In this document: positions 43,205-52,202 of the stretch, in pieces
How the letters are laid out: each line of letters begins with the position of its first letter
How positions within the stretch are numbered: the first letter of the stretch is position 1
DNA from: Kordia sp050633145
Lineage (GTDB): Bacteria > Bacteroidota > Bacteroidia > Flavobacteriales > Flavobacteriaceae
DNA length: 64,000 nucleotides
NCBI RefSeq assembly: GCF_050633145.1
Contig: NZ_JBOEFY010000002.1
Coordinates: 183,621 to 247,620, forward strand
Reading direction: 5' to 3'
Made by a program: the position numbers and the translations under genes
The notes under the pieces: generated by a model
What the model was told of the DNA's origin: nothing
Seen by the model: only the letters and a program-made list of their open reading frames with translations
Database searches by the model: none

Positions 43205-45169
43205 ATGGAGAAACAACCGACATTTCCTATCAAAAAAACTGAATTGACCATTTTACGTGAAGAAGCTTCTTCATTCATTAAAGGTGTGCAATGGGAACAA
43301 GGTTATAAAGCGCGAAGTAGAGATACTAGTAAAGAGCAAGAAGATATTTTATTATATCTATCTAAAGCCAAAGGAAATGCTGGAGCCAATGCTATTTCGA
43401 TCTCAAAAACGATTTTAAGTCTTAAAAAACGCTTGTTACCAGATTCTGTTGCGATTCCGCTTTCGCTGAATGAAACATTGTTTAATTTACAAGAAGGTAT
43501 CGCTATTGGATTATGGATTAGAGACAGTTACTACGATGCGTCAGGTTTGTCAATTCTTCATGAAAAAAGAGCAGGACTTTCTGCAGATCAACGCAAAGAA
43601 TACGAATCTAAACAGCAAACTGCTACAGCCTTTATGTTATTCAGTTTGGCATATTATGTTGTGTCTAGACTGAAAGAAAAAGCTTCGGAAGATAATACGG
43701 TGATGCAAAACAAATTTGCAGGTATTCCTGAAGTTTCATTATTGTCTCCGATCAAAGGAATTTCATGTCAGTTGTTTTATTATGACAAATACATGAATCA
43801 TCCGAATTTGATCAATTCTGAACAAGATGTGATCGATTTTACAGTGATGTACTTTGAAGCGTATTTAGATGAAATTATACAACGAAAAGGTGCATTAGAC
43901 CATACAGAAGTTATTACAGATAGAACGTACCAATTGGAAGATTCTGAATTTTCAATTGCAGGTTGGGAAACAATTTTTACAGGAAGTGCCACAAGTGTAG
44001 AATTCAATCCGATTCGTTTTGAGCAAATTGTTGGAAACAAAGACGCCAAGCATTTTGCCAAGCGTTTGGTTGAACGCATGATGAGTTATGACATTGCTAC
44101 AAAACAAAATCCTTTTCAAGAATTAGGTGGTTTTATGCCTGTTTTTATGGGATACGGAATTCCTGGAACTGGAAAAAGTATGTTGATTGCTGCCATTGCA
44201 ACCATGCTAAAAGAACGTTGCGATCACTTAAACATTCCGTTTTTATTTCACCCAATGCCAGATACGGTGGTTTCGACTTTTCAAGGTGGATCAGCAGAAA
44301 AAATGGTACAATGGATGAAACCGATGCAAGATCCATCACGATTGATCTTCGCTCCTATTGATGATGCAGAAAACAATTTACAAGAACGTACTGCACAAGG
44401 TGTTTCGGCAGGTGTAAAAGAAGTTATTGGTGTCTTTTTACGTTATACAGAAGGTGCCTATGCAGTAAACCATGGAAACAGCTCTATTGGTTTATTTACA
44501 AATTTACCTGAACAATTAGACAAAGCCGTGATTTCGAGAATTCAAGGTCGTTTTAAAATTGATGGTGCACGTACAGAAGAAGATTTCTTAGATCAAGATT
44601 ATATTTGGTGGTCCAAAATTGAAAAAACATTGCCAGGATTCGTTTCTATGAAAGATCATCCTGATTACAAATACTTAAGCGATCAAGGTTTGGTAGCTAA
44701 TGCAGGAGAAATTTTAGGACAATTAGAAAAACCAACTGAAGAAAAAATTGCTATTATTTATGATAAAGTACTTGCACAAGATTCTTTAGGCTCTCATACA
44801 TTCTATTCGAATTTATACGGTTCGGTTCAAAAAGAGTTTCCGTTTTTCTCTTCGCGAGATATTCGAAACATTCAAAGTGCAATTTCATTGCGTTTGACAG
44901 ATTTTAACTTGGAAGATGATTGGTTTGAAAACCCTGAGTTGTACTTCCAAAAAGACTATGACACCAAACTAGGCATGTTAAAAGAACTGATGAAATCGAA
45001 CATGAAAGGACTCGATTTTGCACAAGTTCGTAAACAAGAAGTGATTCGTTACTTAGACAACGTTGCTACCATTGCAGATACTGATTTCTCTCGTAAAGTA
45101 GAGCAACAAATATTGCAAATGAAAATTGGAACAGAAGCGCGCAATCGTTTTGAAGAAGGTTTAAAGTAG
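43205..45169 (+). CDS. AAA-type ATPase, flavobacterial unassigned locus
   Basis: The 654-residue protein has an N-terminal helical region of about 290 residues, then an AAA module. Walker A is GIPGTGKS (about 317-324). The Walker B position is RLIFAPIDDAENN (about 380), an odd version with DD-A-E-N. A sensor-like TNLPEQLDKAVISRIQGRF follows (about 435-452). The downstream part (to residue 654) is helical and lid-like. It is cytoplasmic. The neighbours are the 353-residue gene upstream and an amidohydrolase gene starting two bases after its stop. The ATPase could remodel the coiled-coil or membrane partners; the target is unknown. Confidence 0.85.
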   Translation: MEKQPTFPIKKTELTILREEASSFIKGVQWEQGYKARSRDTSKEQEDILLYLSKAKGNAGANAISISKTILSLKKRLLPDSVAIPLSLNETLFNLQEGIAIGLWIRDSYYDASGLSILHEKRAGLSADQRKEYESKQQTATAFMLFSLAYYVVSRLKEKASEDNTVMQNKFAGIPEVSLLSPIKGISCQLFYYDKYMNHPNLINSEQDVIDFTVMYFEAYLDEIIQRKGALDHTEVITDRTYQLEDSEFSIAGWETIFTGSATSVEFNPIRFEQIVGNKDAKHFAKRLVERMMSYDIATKQNPFQELGGFMPVFMGYGIPGTGKSMLIAAIATMLKERCDHLNIPFLFHPMPDTVVSTFQGGSAEKMVQWMKPMQDPSRLIFAPIDDAENNLQERTAQGVSAGVKEVIGVFLRYTEGAYAVNHGNSSIGLFTNLPEQLDKAVISRIQGRFKIDGARTEEDFLDQDYIWWSKIEKTLPGFVSMKDHPDYKYLSDQGLVANAGEILGQLEKPTEEKIAIIYDKVLAQDSLGSHTFYSNLYGSVQKEFPFFSSRDIRNIQSAISLRLTDFNLEDDWFENPELYFQKDYDTKLGMLKELMKSNMKGLDFAQVRKQEVIRYLDNVATIADTDFSRKVEQQILQMKIGTEARNRFEEGLK

Positions 45170-45171
45170 TT

Positions 45172-47424
45172 ATGAAAAAACTTATTTTCCTATTGTTTTT
45201 GTGTATTTCAGTCAGCTACAGTCAAAACAATAATTGGACATTTATCTCTCAGCAAATTCCAATAAAAAAGCACGTCAATAAAAAGTTTATCTTTTCTGCG
45301 GAAGTTAAAGTAAAATCACTTAAACCCAATGCAAATGCACAATTATATGTAAATGTGTATGATGCTGAACGAGAACCGCTACATACAGGACGCATGTATG
45401 ATTCGCCTATCGTAAAAGATGAATGGCAAACATATTCACTTGAAGGATTCATTAAAGATTCAGCTTCAACAATACATTTTGGATGCATGGTAAGAGATGC
45501 AGGGCTATTTTATTTAGATAATATCACACTAAAAGTACAAGAGAAAGATGACTCATGGACGAACGTTCCTATTGCAAATGCAGGGTTTGAAGAAAAGATT
45601 TATAACAAATACATACGTAATTGGAGAGCTGATTACAAGAACAAAAACTTTTCATTTAATTTAAGTTCTAAAACATCTGACAAAACGAAAAGTTTACAAT
45701 CATTATTGATTAAAAGTGAATTTATACCTAATGAAATTCCTATCAATATAAAAAGTGTAAAACTCAATAAGAGAAATCAAGCTGTACTTATTGAAAACAT
45801 CAATGTAATTGATGTTCATACTGGAAAAGAAAAAGTACGAAGTGTTTTAATTCGTGATAAAAAAATTGTTGAAATCAAAAAGAAGATTGCTACTGATGAT
45901 TCCACTGTTATAAAAATAGATGGAACAGGAAAATGGTTGCTTCCAGGATTGATTGACAGTCATGTACATTTGTTTCAATCAGGAAGTTTATATACACGCC
46001 CAGATGCGTTTGATTTACGAAAATATCAACCATATGAAGAAGAACGAAAATGGTTGCGCCAAAACGCTCCCGATTTATTAAAACGCTATTTACAATCTGG
46101 AATTACCACCATTATTGACGTTGGTGGACCAATGTACAATTACAAAATTCGTGATCGGTATAATGATAATACTGAATTCCCAAATATTTACTTAACTGGA
46201 CCTTTAGTATCAACGTATCAACCAAAAGCTTTTGACATTGAAGACAGTCCAATCATTAAAGCAAGTACCGTAGAAGAAGCTATTAATTTGGTAAAGAAAC
46301 AATTGCCATACAAACCCGATTTTATTAAAATTTGGTATATAAATAATGGCGATGCCGCTTTGAATTATGAAATTGTAAAGGCTACTATTGAAGAAAGTCA
46401 CAAACACAATTTGAAAGTTGCTGTACATGCAACAGAACTTAAAACTGCCAAACGTGCTTTGGAAGCCAAAGCAGATATTTTAGTACACAGCATTGATGAA
46501 CCTATTGACGATGTGTTTTTACAAATGATTAAAAAAACCAAGGTAAGTTATGTTCCTACCTTAATGGTGAGCAATCAATATGCAGAAGCATTTGCGCAAG
46601 AAATATCTTTTACGAATGAAGAGTTACGTTTATCGAATCCGTTTCCAATCAAAAGTTTTCAAGATCACAAACATTTGGATAATGACAAGTTATTCGATTA
46701 TTATAAAAGGTATGGTTTGCTACGAAAAAAAGCATTGCCAGATTTTGATAAAATTGAAGCAGACAACCTAATGTTGTTGCAAAAACACAATATCAATATT
46801 GCTACTGGAACTGACGCTGGAAACATCGGAACCTTGCACGCCACTTCCTATCAACAAGAAGTACAAGACATGAAAGTTGCTGGATTGTCTAATTTAGAAA
46901 TCATACAAGCTTCCACCATAAATGCTGCTAAAGTATTAGACAAAGACAACGAAATAGGGAGCATTGAAGTATCAAAAATGGCAGATTTAATCATTCTTGA
47001 TGCAAATCCTTTAGAAAATCTTGAAGCATTGCAACAGATAAGTCATGTGATAAAAAGTGGAAGTATTTATAACATAGAAGACATCTTAAAAGAAACGCCT
47101 GAAAATATTGTCCAAAGACAAGTGAATGCTTATAATCTAAGAAACTACGAAGCTTTTTTTGAAAATTTTAGCGATGATGTAGAAATTTACACATTCCCGA
47201 ATACTCTTGAACTAAAAGGAATAGAAGCATATAAAAAAGATTTTGAAGGAATCTTTGAAAGAAATCCTGAACTCCATTGTGAAGTATTAAACAGAACAGT
47301 TCAACTAAATACAGTGATCGATCACGAACGTGTTACTTTTAAAAAGGGAGTTTCTAATGAAACTATTGCAATTTATAAAATAGAAAATGGAAAAATTGCG
47401 AAAGTATATTTCATCAGAGATTAA
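45172..47424 (+). CDS. secreted amidohydrolase with N-terminal beta domain and C-terminal NTF2-like domain
   Basis: Signal peptide MKKLIFLLFLCISVSYSQ. Residues about 20-125 resemble a carbohydrate-binding-like beta sandwich. The amidohydrolase domain starts near 195 and carries the metal ligands DSHVHLF, DFIKIWYINNGD, VAVHATELKTAKRAL with LVHSIDEP and GTDAGNIG. The last 120 residues (VNAYNLRNYEAFFENFSDDV) are a SnoaL/NTF2-like fold. Similar proteins are annotated as imidazolonepropionase-like or Xaa-Pro dipeptidases. It starts two bases after the AAA ATPase stop codon but is not obviously related in function, so the arrangement may be an insertion. Confidence 0.85.
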   Translation: MKKLIFLLFLCISVSYSQNNNWTFISQQIPIKKHVNKKFIFSAEVKVKSLKPNANAQLYVNVYDAEREPLHTGRMYDSPIVKDEWQTYSLEGFIKDSASTIHFGCMVRDAGLFYLDNITLKVQEKDDSWTNVPIANAGFEEKIYNKYIRNWRADYKNKNFSFNLSSKTSDKTKSLQSLLIKSEFIPNEIPINIKSVKLNKRNQAVLIENINVIDVHTGKEKVRSVLIRDKKIVEIKKKIATDDSTVIKIDGTGKWLLPGLIDSHVHLFQSGSLYTRPDAFDLRKYQPYEEERKWLRQNAPDLLKRYLQSGITTIIDVGGPMYNYKIRDRYNDNTEFPNIYLTGPLVSTYQPKAFDIEDSPIIKASTVEEAINLVKKQLPYKPDFIKIWYINNGDAALNYEIVKATIEESHKHNLKVAVHATELKTAKRALEAKADILVHSIDEPIDDVFLQMIKKTKVSYVPTLMVSNQYAEAFAQEISFTNEELRLSNPFPIKSFQDHKHLDNDKLFDYYKRYGLLRKKALPDFDKIEADNLMLLQKHNINIATGTDAGNIGTLHATSYQQEVQDMKVAGLSNLEIIQASTINAAKVLDKDNEIGSIEVSKMADLIILDANPLENLEALQQISHVIKSGSIYNIEDILKETPENIVQRQVNAYNLRNYEAFFENFSDDVEIYTFPNTLELKGIEAYKKDFEGIFERNPELHCEVLNRTVQLNTVIDHERVTFKKGVSNETIAIYKIENGKIAKVYFIRD

Positions 47425-47451
47425 TTTTTGAAGCTTTATAAAATCAAACTC

Positions 47452-47794
47452 ATGAAAAGACTATTCATTTTAGTATTTTTTTCACCTCTTTTTCTAGTGT
47501 CGTAGCTCAAGAAAGAAATAAGGCTGATGTTTTAGTGCAATTGTAGCACCTATAGCCTACTGGTATCATCCTAAATATCATCTACGGCATCGTAGAAAGA
47601 AAATCAAGAAAAAGCTATGTAAAGATTTTATCGAAAAACATAACTTTAAAGCGTTGGAAGGCGGACATATTGTTGGACTTGTTGACAATTATGTCATAAT
47701 TATGAGAGCAGTAATTGATGAGTTTCAAGGTAATAAATGGGAACACATGATACCTGAAACACAAGTATACTTAGATAAAATAGAGAAATCATGA
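47452..47794 (+). pseudogene. frameshifted remnant of a small secreted protein gene
   Basis: A signal-like start (MKRLFILVFFSPLFLVS) runs into TAG. The reading continues in another frame as SSVVAQERNKADVLVQL, stops again, and resumes in a third frame as APIAYWYHPKYHLRHRRK through to WEHMIPETQVYLDKIEKS. That 88-codon frame ends in TGA overlapping the ATG of the next gene. Two frame changes are needed, one beside a run of eight T. It is either a decayed gene or a place to check the assembly. Confidence 0.65.
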
Positions 47795-49506
47795 AAAAAT
47801 TGTATTGCATACTCGTCGCTGTCTTTTTCATGCAACTCACAGTTGCGCAAACTTCTGAAAAAATAACACAAACTACGCTTCAAGAACAATCAACAGATAG
47901 TTTAAAAAGTGGATTTCGAAAGTATCAAAAAGCAAACCCTAACATTGCTAAAGAATATTTAATTGCACTTTTAAAAAAATCTTCTAGTAAAACCAATGAA
48001 GTTACTACGCATAAAATTCACTTTCTATTGGCAAGTATGTATAGCACATTACGTAATAAAGACAGTGCGCTATATCACATAGATATTGCTGTCAAACAGG
48101 TTGAAAACGACGAAATGTTTCTTTCCAATCATCTATATTATAAAGGAGGTATTTATTACGAGTTTGGCGAATACCTTAAAGCAATCGAACTCTACACGAA
48201 AGTATATGACATTGCAAAACAAAAGGACGACCTTCTTACACAAGCAAATCTAACCAACGACATTGCGCTCATCAAAACACAAATAGGTCAAAACTTCGAC
48301 GCCTTACAATTGGTAAAAAAAAACATTCCGTTTTATGAAAGTTTAGTGAATCAAAAAGACGGAGCAACTTACAGTTTACCATACATCAATTCGCTTATGA
48401 CGATTAGTGATGTATATACAAACATCTTTATCGACCAAAGAAATGCAGGTACAAAATATTTAGATTCTGCACAGTATTACAACACTATAGCAATTGAAAA
48501 GAGTTTACAATACAATGATAATTTGGGTTTTGCCATTTCACTTGGACTCAAAGGAATTATTCATCATGAAAAAGGAAATATTGAACAAGCGACTACAGAT
48601 TTAATAAAGGCCGAAGAACTAATTCAGAACTTAAATCTTCCAAGCAGACTTATTATTTTATACTTATACAGAGGTAAAAACTATTATGTAACGGGCAATT
48701 ATGAAAAAGCACTTTCGTATTTCAAAAAAACAGATTCCTTAGTACTACAAACAAAAGCAGACTTTCCAGATATACAAGAATTGTATATTCTTATGGCAAA
48801 ATCATACGAGCAACAGAATGATGTTCAAAATATGATAAAATATTATAATTTATTCCATCAAGAAGATGCTAGAAACGACGATTTAAACCAACAACGTATC
48901 GAAAAACTATATCGAAAATATGATATTGTCACTTTTAAAGACACTATTAATTCATTAAAAAATGATCTTGAAGGAAAAAGCTATAGCTACGGTATCATCT
49001 TCGCTTGCATGTTCCTTCTACTCATCGGAATAGTGATTTATTATAAACAAAAACAATCACAAAATCAACGACACTTTCAGCATGTATTAGATGAATTGAA
49101 GCAAAAGAATCAGAAAAAACCTTCTTCCAAAAAATTAAATATTAGTCAAGAAAATATTTCAAAAATTCTAGAGGGTTTAACACAGTTTGAAAACAACAAT
49201 CTTTTTCTAAACAAAAATTGTTCTTTGAGTTTTGTGGCAAATAAAATTAATACCAATAGTACGTACTTGTCAAAAGTGATTCAAACACACAAACAAAAAA
49301 AGTTCATTCAATACATCACAGATCTTCGTATTGATTATGCCTTGGAAAAACTGACGAATGACAGAAAATTTAGAGCTTACAATATCAAATCAATTGCTTC
49401 AGAACTTGGATATAACTCTGCTGAATCGTTCTCAAAAGATTTTAAAAGGCGAACCAAGTTGTATCCTTCGTATTATATCAAAAAGATAAACGAAACTGAA
49501 ATCTAA
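47791..49506 (+). CDS. TPR-transmembrane-AraC regulator (module 1)
   Basis: Signal peptide (MKKLYCILVAVFFMQLTVAQ), then about 350 residues of TPR-like helices (YKGGIYYEFGEYLKAIELYT, YRGKNYYVTGNYEKALSYFK). One transmembrane helix (about 400-420, FACMFLLLIGIVIYY) is followed by a C-terminal AraC-type DNA-binding domain (about 483-571) containing VANKINTNSTYLSKVIQTHK and IASELGYNSAESFSKDFKRR. The layout predicts a sensor in the inner membrane with the TPR part outside and the HTH inside. It overlaps the pseudogene by four bases and is followed by three peptide genes. The regulator at 54915 is a paralogue. Binding to the boxes upstream of the peptides is inferred. Confidence 0.88.
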   Translation: MKKLYCILVAVFFMQLTVAQTSEKITQTTLQEQSTDSLKSGFRKYQKANPNIAKEYLIALLKKSSSKTNEVTTHKIHFLLASMYSTLRNKDSALYHIDIAVKQVENDEMFLSNHLYYKGGIYYEFGEYLKAIELYTKVYDIAKQKDDLLTQANLTNDIALIKTQIGQNFDALQLVKKNIPFYESLVNQKDGATYSLPYINSLMTISDVYTNIFIDQRNAGTKYLDSAQYYNTIAIEKSLQYNDNLGFAISLGLKGIIHHEKGNIEQATTDLIKAEELIQNLNLPSRLIILYLYRGKNYYVTGNYEKALSYFKKTDSLVLQTKADFPDIQELYILMAKSYEQQNDVQNMIKYYNLFHQEDARNDDLNQQRIEKLYRKYDIVTFKDTINSLKNDLEGKSYSYGIIFACMFLLLIGIVIYYKQKQSQNQRHFQHVLDELKQKNQKKPSSKKLNISQENISKILEGLTQFENNNLFLNKNCSLSFVANKINTNSTYLSKVIQTHKQKKFIQYITDLRIDYALEKLTNDRKFRAYNIKSIASELGYNSAESFSKDFKRRTKLYPSYYIKKINETEI

Positions 49507-49603
49507 AAGTGTTTTCATTAAAAGTATCTTCTAAAGTACACTGACTGAGTTTTTCATAATCTATTAACTATCAAACAATAAAACCTAAAAAGCTTATTTA
49601 ACC

Positions 49604-49635
49604 AAAAAAAAGTCGAAAGAAAAAAATCTTCCGAC
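49604..49635 (-). terminator. terminator of the 49666 peptide gene
   Basis: On the minus strand GTCGGAAGA and TCTTTCGAC pair around a T-rich loop and a run of eight T follows, 31 bases after the peptide stop codon. Confidence 0.65.
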
Positions 49636-49665
49636 CATGACTGAACCGAAGTTCGCTAATACGTA

Positions 49666-49830
49666 TTATTGATGATTTTGACAACCGGGCACACCTGAAG
49701 CACAGCCATTATAATTAACAGAACATTTGCCAGAACCATCAGTTCTTCCGCCTCCTTTAGTTTTAATAGAAATCAAATTAGAAATTGATTTCTTATTAAG
49801 ACTTAACGATTTAAGATTTCTTTTTTTCAT
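49666..49830 (-). CDS. GG-leader Cys peptide 1 (RiPP-like precursor)
   Basis: The 54-residue peptide starts MKKRNLKSLSLNKKSISNLI and reaches GGG at 26-28. This is the LxLxKxTI...GG leader of Bacteroidota natural-product precursors, as in class I lanthipeptides or the TIGR04149 type. The core of 26 residues has Cys at 36, 43 and 50 and several Ser, Thr and Gly. No modification enzyme is in the window. The gene faces the module 1 regulator. Its upstream 110 bp is homologous to that of the 50467 peptide. A secreted unmodified peptide signal is an alternative. Confidence 0.75.
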   Translation of the reverse strand: MKKRNLKSLSLNKKSISNLISIKTKGGGRTDGSGKCSVNYNGCASGVPGCQNHQ

Positions 49831-49859
49831 AATTAAATGATTTTAAAATTAATATGAAT

Positions 49860-49941
49860 CAAAGATATGTTTCAATATAACTCCAAAAAAAACACCTGCT
49901 CGATATTCAACAATTACTACCTTTAATTATTGAAATCAAGA
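49860..49941 (-). promoter_or_regulatory. promoter and operator of GG peptide 1
   Basis: The -7 box TATCTTTG (minus strand, 49860-49867) matches TAnnTTTG. Upstream, after a gap of 31 bases, is the half-site AATATCGAG (minus, 49899-49907), part of a 22-bp element (49899-49920). A second degenerate copy is offset by 21 bases (to 49941). Confidence 0.65.
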
Positions 49942-50022
49942 CTACAAAACGCTCTATAATGTCTCTCTATTATTACATCAAAAAAATAAGCTAAATAAAA
50001 AGTTAGTTTATGACAGATAGTG

Positions 50023-50084
50023 CTCGAAATCCAATAATTTCGAGTACAAACCTTTGATTTCAAATGATTACACTTCTATATTAG
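50023..50084 (+). promoter_or_regulatory. promoter and operator of GG peptide 2
   Basis: CTCGAAAT and ATTTCGAG are perfect 8-bp inverted repeats in the 22-bp element 50023-50044. The half-site AATTTCGAG is followed after 32 bases by TATATTAG (50077-50084), a -7-like box. The same half-site and spacing occur upstream of the peptide genes ending at 49830 and 50646. Confidence 0.6.
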
Positions 50085-50107
50085 CATAAAAAAATAAACA
50101 TTGAGAT

Positions 50108-50356
50108 ATGAAAAAATTAAATTTAAAGAAGATCAAAATTGCTACAATTGGAAATACACAATCAATCCTTGGTGGTGCTAACAACTCTGATGTAGATACT
50201 ATCTGTAATAATACTGGTGACGAATCTATAACTTGTCAAACAAACTGTGATACTTGTAATACCACTAATGCAAATAGCCCATGCACAGTAACTCATCCAG
50301 GTAATTCAAGAGCCAACAAAAGTCTTCTAACAGGCGAATTAAATTGTTTGCCCTAA
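50108..50356 (+). CDS. GG-leader Cys peptide 2 (RiPP-like precursor)
   Basis: The 82-residue protein begins MKKLNLKKIKIATIGNTQSI and has GG at 22-23. The core of 59 residues carries seven Cys (for example ICNNTG and CQTNCDTCN) and many Thr, Asn and Ser. The Cys/Thr content suits lanthionine or disulfide formation; neither can be shown. It lies between two minus-strand peptide genes and is followed by a strong shared terminator. It is the largest of the five peptides. Confidence 0.75.
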   Translation: MKKLNLKKIKIATIGNTQSILGGANNSDVDTICNNTGDESITCQTNCDTCNTTNANSPCTVTHPGNSRANKSLLTGELNCLP

Positions 50357-50381
50357 GAATGACGCTCGTTTATAAAAAAAG

Positions 50382-50424
50382 AAAAGCCTTAAAGTTCACT
50401 TAAACGAACTTTAAGGCTTTTTCT
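50382..50424. terminator. bidirectional terminator between convergent peptide genes
   Basis: AAAAGCCTTAAAGTTC and GAACTTTAAGGCTTTT form a perfect 16-bp stem around an 8-base loop with T-rich flanks, serving the genes at 50108 and 50467. Confidence 0.9.
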
Positions 50425-50466
50425 TTAATCATATGTCAGCTATAGATAGTCAACATTAACGATTTC

Positions 50467-50646
50467 CTAAACTGTCGTTGGGCAATTAAAATCTAAAGTA
50501 TCTTCACGAGGCCCAAATGGACAATGACGAGGACTAACAAAAGACCCTAGTGTACATGTTTCCGTTTTTTCTTCTCCTCCTCTAACAGAGAAAGAATTTA
50601 CAGTTGATTTATTCAACTTAAGAAATTTCAAATTCTTTTTTTTCAT
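50467..50646 (-). CDS. GG-leader Cys peptide 3 (RiPP-like precursor)
   Basis: The 59-residue peptide begins MKKKNLKFLKLNKSTVNSFS with GG at 23-24, the same leader pattern as the 49666 peptide (LNKSTV against LNKKSI). The 35-residue core has Cys at 31, 42 and 55 with many Pro and Thr (TCTLGSFVSPRHCPFGP). The core differs completely from that of the 49666 peptide, while leader and upstream DNA are alike, a pattern expected for diversifying precursors. Confidence 0.75.
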   Translation of the reverse strand: MKKKNLKFLKLNKSTVNSFSVRGGEEKTETCTLGSFVSPRHCPFGPREDTLDFNCPTTV

Positions 50647-50676
50647 CTTTTAAATATTTTAATGATTAATACGAAT

Positions 50677-50760
50677 CAAAGGTATATAGCAGAATCTGTT
50701 GAAAAAATAGCACCTACTCGACATTCAACAATCGCTAGTCGAAATTATTGAAATCACGAC
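50677..50760 (-). promoter_or_regulatory. promoter and operator of GG peptide 3
   Basis: The -7 box TACCTTTG (minus, 50677-50684) matches TAnnTTTG exactly. After 32 bases is the half-site AATGTCGAG (minus, 50717-50725) of the 22-bp element 50717-50738. A second copy starting TCGAAATT (50739) is offset by 21 bases, two helical turns. Confidence 0.65.
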
Positions 50761-50954
50761 TACAAAACAGGCATCTCATTTTTATGCAGATGATCTAAAA
50801 AATCTATGTTTTTCTATCATAAAACATTATTTTTCTTTAAGAATTTTAAATTGCATAGTGTATTCGCTGTAACAAGCAATAAAAATTAGCTACTTATAAA
50901 GTAACTTAGCAAGAGATACCTTATTTTTGAGAAAAAGGTGAATTAAATTAACAC

Positions 50955-52202
50955 ATGGAAAAATTAAAACGATCTGAATTATTTGGCGCTGCCTTAGTCC
51001 CTGTTACAGGTGCTTTGGTAGAACGCTATAATAAATGTCTTTCCTTTATTGGAACTGCACCAACTCAATTGAGCAGTTTTCATATTGATGCAATGGGCTG
51101 GAGTCCAGAAATTGCTGAGGAGAAAGATGATTTTTTATATTTAAATTCAGGTGAAGCCAATCCGAATGCAATTATTCTTTCACCAAAGCAAAATGACAAA
51201 CCTGCGTATTCTCCTTTTCATAGTTTTGATAGAGAAATTATAGATTTGGTATTTAAACAACACAAACACACCATTAAAGATATTACACGTGATGCGGCAA
51301 TTTGTATTGATTTAGATCAATATATTGACGCATTTTACGAACCCGAAGATTTACTAAAATACAATCAAGTTACAGTAGATTTTAGTGTTGTTGAAGATTT
51401 ATATACGGTTCAACAGAAACAATTAGAGCTGATAAAAGAATTTAATCAAGAAGATAATTTTTTAGACGAAAGTCTGCATTTAAAAATTTTAGCTTCTGCT
51501 AGAAAACATGGCGATTTGCGTCAGCGCACATTAAAAATGGACAGTGTCGATTATAAAACGAGTTCATTTTACACTAAAGCTTTTGGTGGCGTATTTGTAT
51601 TTAGAAGAAAAGGAAGCGGAAAGAATATTTTAATTTTTGAATCGAAAGCAGAAGCAGATAAAGTAAAAACTTCGTCTACTACACAAGCATTTCATATTGA
51701 AGATGGACGTTTTTATAGTGCTTTGGCAGCAGAAAAAATGATTGTACTCGATCCTGAGCATAGTGCCTTATCAGGGTATTTTGAACGTGTACAAAAAATC
51801 ATTTTCTTATCACACATAAAAGACGCTACGCATTCGTTGAGTGATATCATAGAAAATTCAAATGTATACAAACGTTATTTGAATCGCTTGAGCGCCGATG
51901 CACGAAAGCAACTCATGATTTTAGAGCGTTTGAAAACAAATGCAAAAAACGCAAATGCTTTAGATGTTGATGGCGGATTAACCCCCGAAGTATTGGCATG
52001 TATTCAAATTCCAACACCTGAATTGCCAATGCATGTGCAAGAGCTTGTTTGGAAACTTATTGTAAAAACAACCACATATAAAGATCCGCTTTTCTTGTAT
52101 TGGTACGACAAAGAAACATTTTACACAACATACAATTCGTGGGACGAGTCCTATCAAAATTGGGTTATTAAATTAATTAAACAAAACACCTGGAACTCAT
52201 GA
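50955..52202 (+). CDS. DUF6638-like protein of unassigned flavobacterial locus
   Basis: The 415-residue protein is soluble and mixed alpha/beta. Its opening, MEKLKRSELFGAALVPVTGA, and the HIDAMGWSPEI block match what I remember as DUF6638; I could not verify this. Later regions include YFERVQKIIFLSHIKDATHS and a C-terminal YDKETFYTTYNSWDES. No enzyme motif is apparent. Its last four bases overlap the next gene (ATGA), and a third gene follows after five bases, giving a tight three-gene operon. It probably belongs with the coiled-coil, 353-residue and AAA genes upstream, now separated by the inserted module 1. Confidence 0.65.
   Translation: MEKLKRSELFGAALVPVTGALVERYNKCLSFIGTAPTQLSSFHIDAMGWSPEIAEEKDDFLYLNSGEANPNAIILSPKQNDKPAYSPFHSFDREIIDLVFKQHKHTIKDITRDAAICIDLDQYIDAFYEPEDLLKYNQVTVDFSVVEDLYTVQQKQLELIKEFNQEDNFLDESLHLKILASARKHGDLRQRTLKMDSVDYKTSSFYTKAFGGVFVFRRKGSGKNILIFESKAEADKVKTSSTTQAFHIEDGRFYSALAAEKMIVLDPEHSALSGYFERVQKIIFLSHIKDATHSLSDIIENSNVYKRYLNRLSADARKQLMILERLKTNAKNANALDVDGGLTPEVLACIQIPTPELPMHVQELVWKLIVKTTTYKDPLFLYWYDKETFYTTYNSWDESYQNWVIKLIKQNTWNS

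Noticed and set aside
42997..43278. 93-codon minus frame containing YTEPVEVSISTSISTS
   Set aside because: It arises from the dispersed CTTCGACAGGCTCAGTG element and the hexamer microsatellite, a frequent false gene in flavobacterial genomes.
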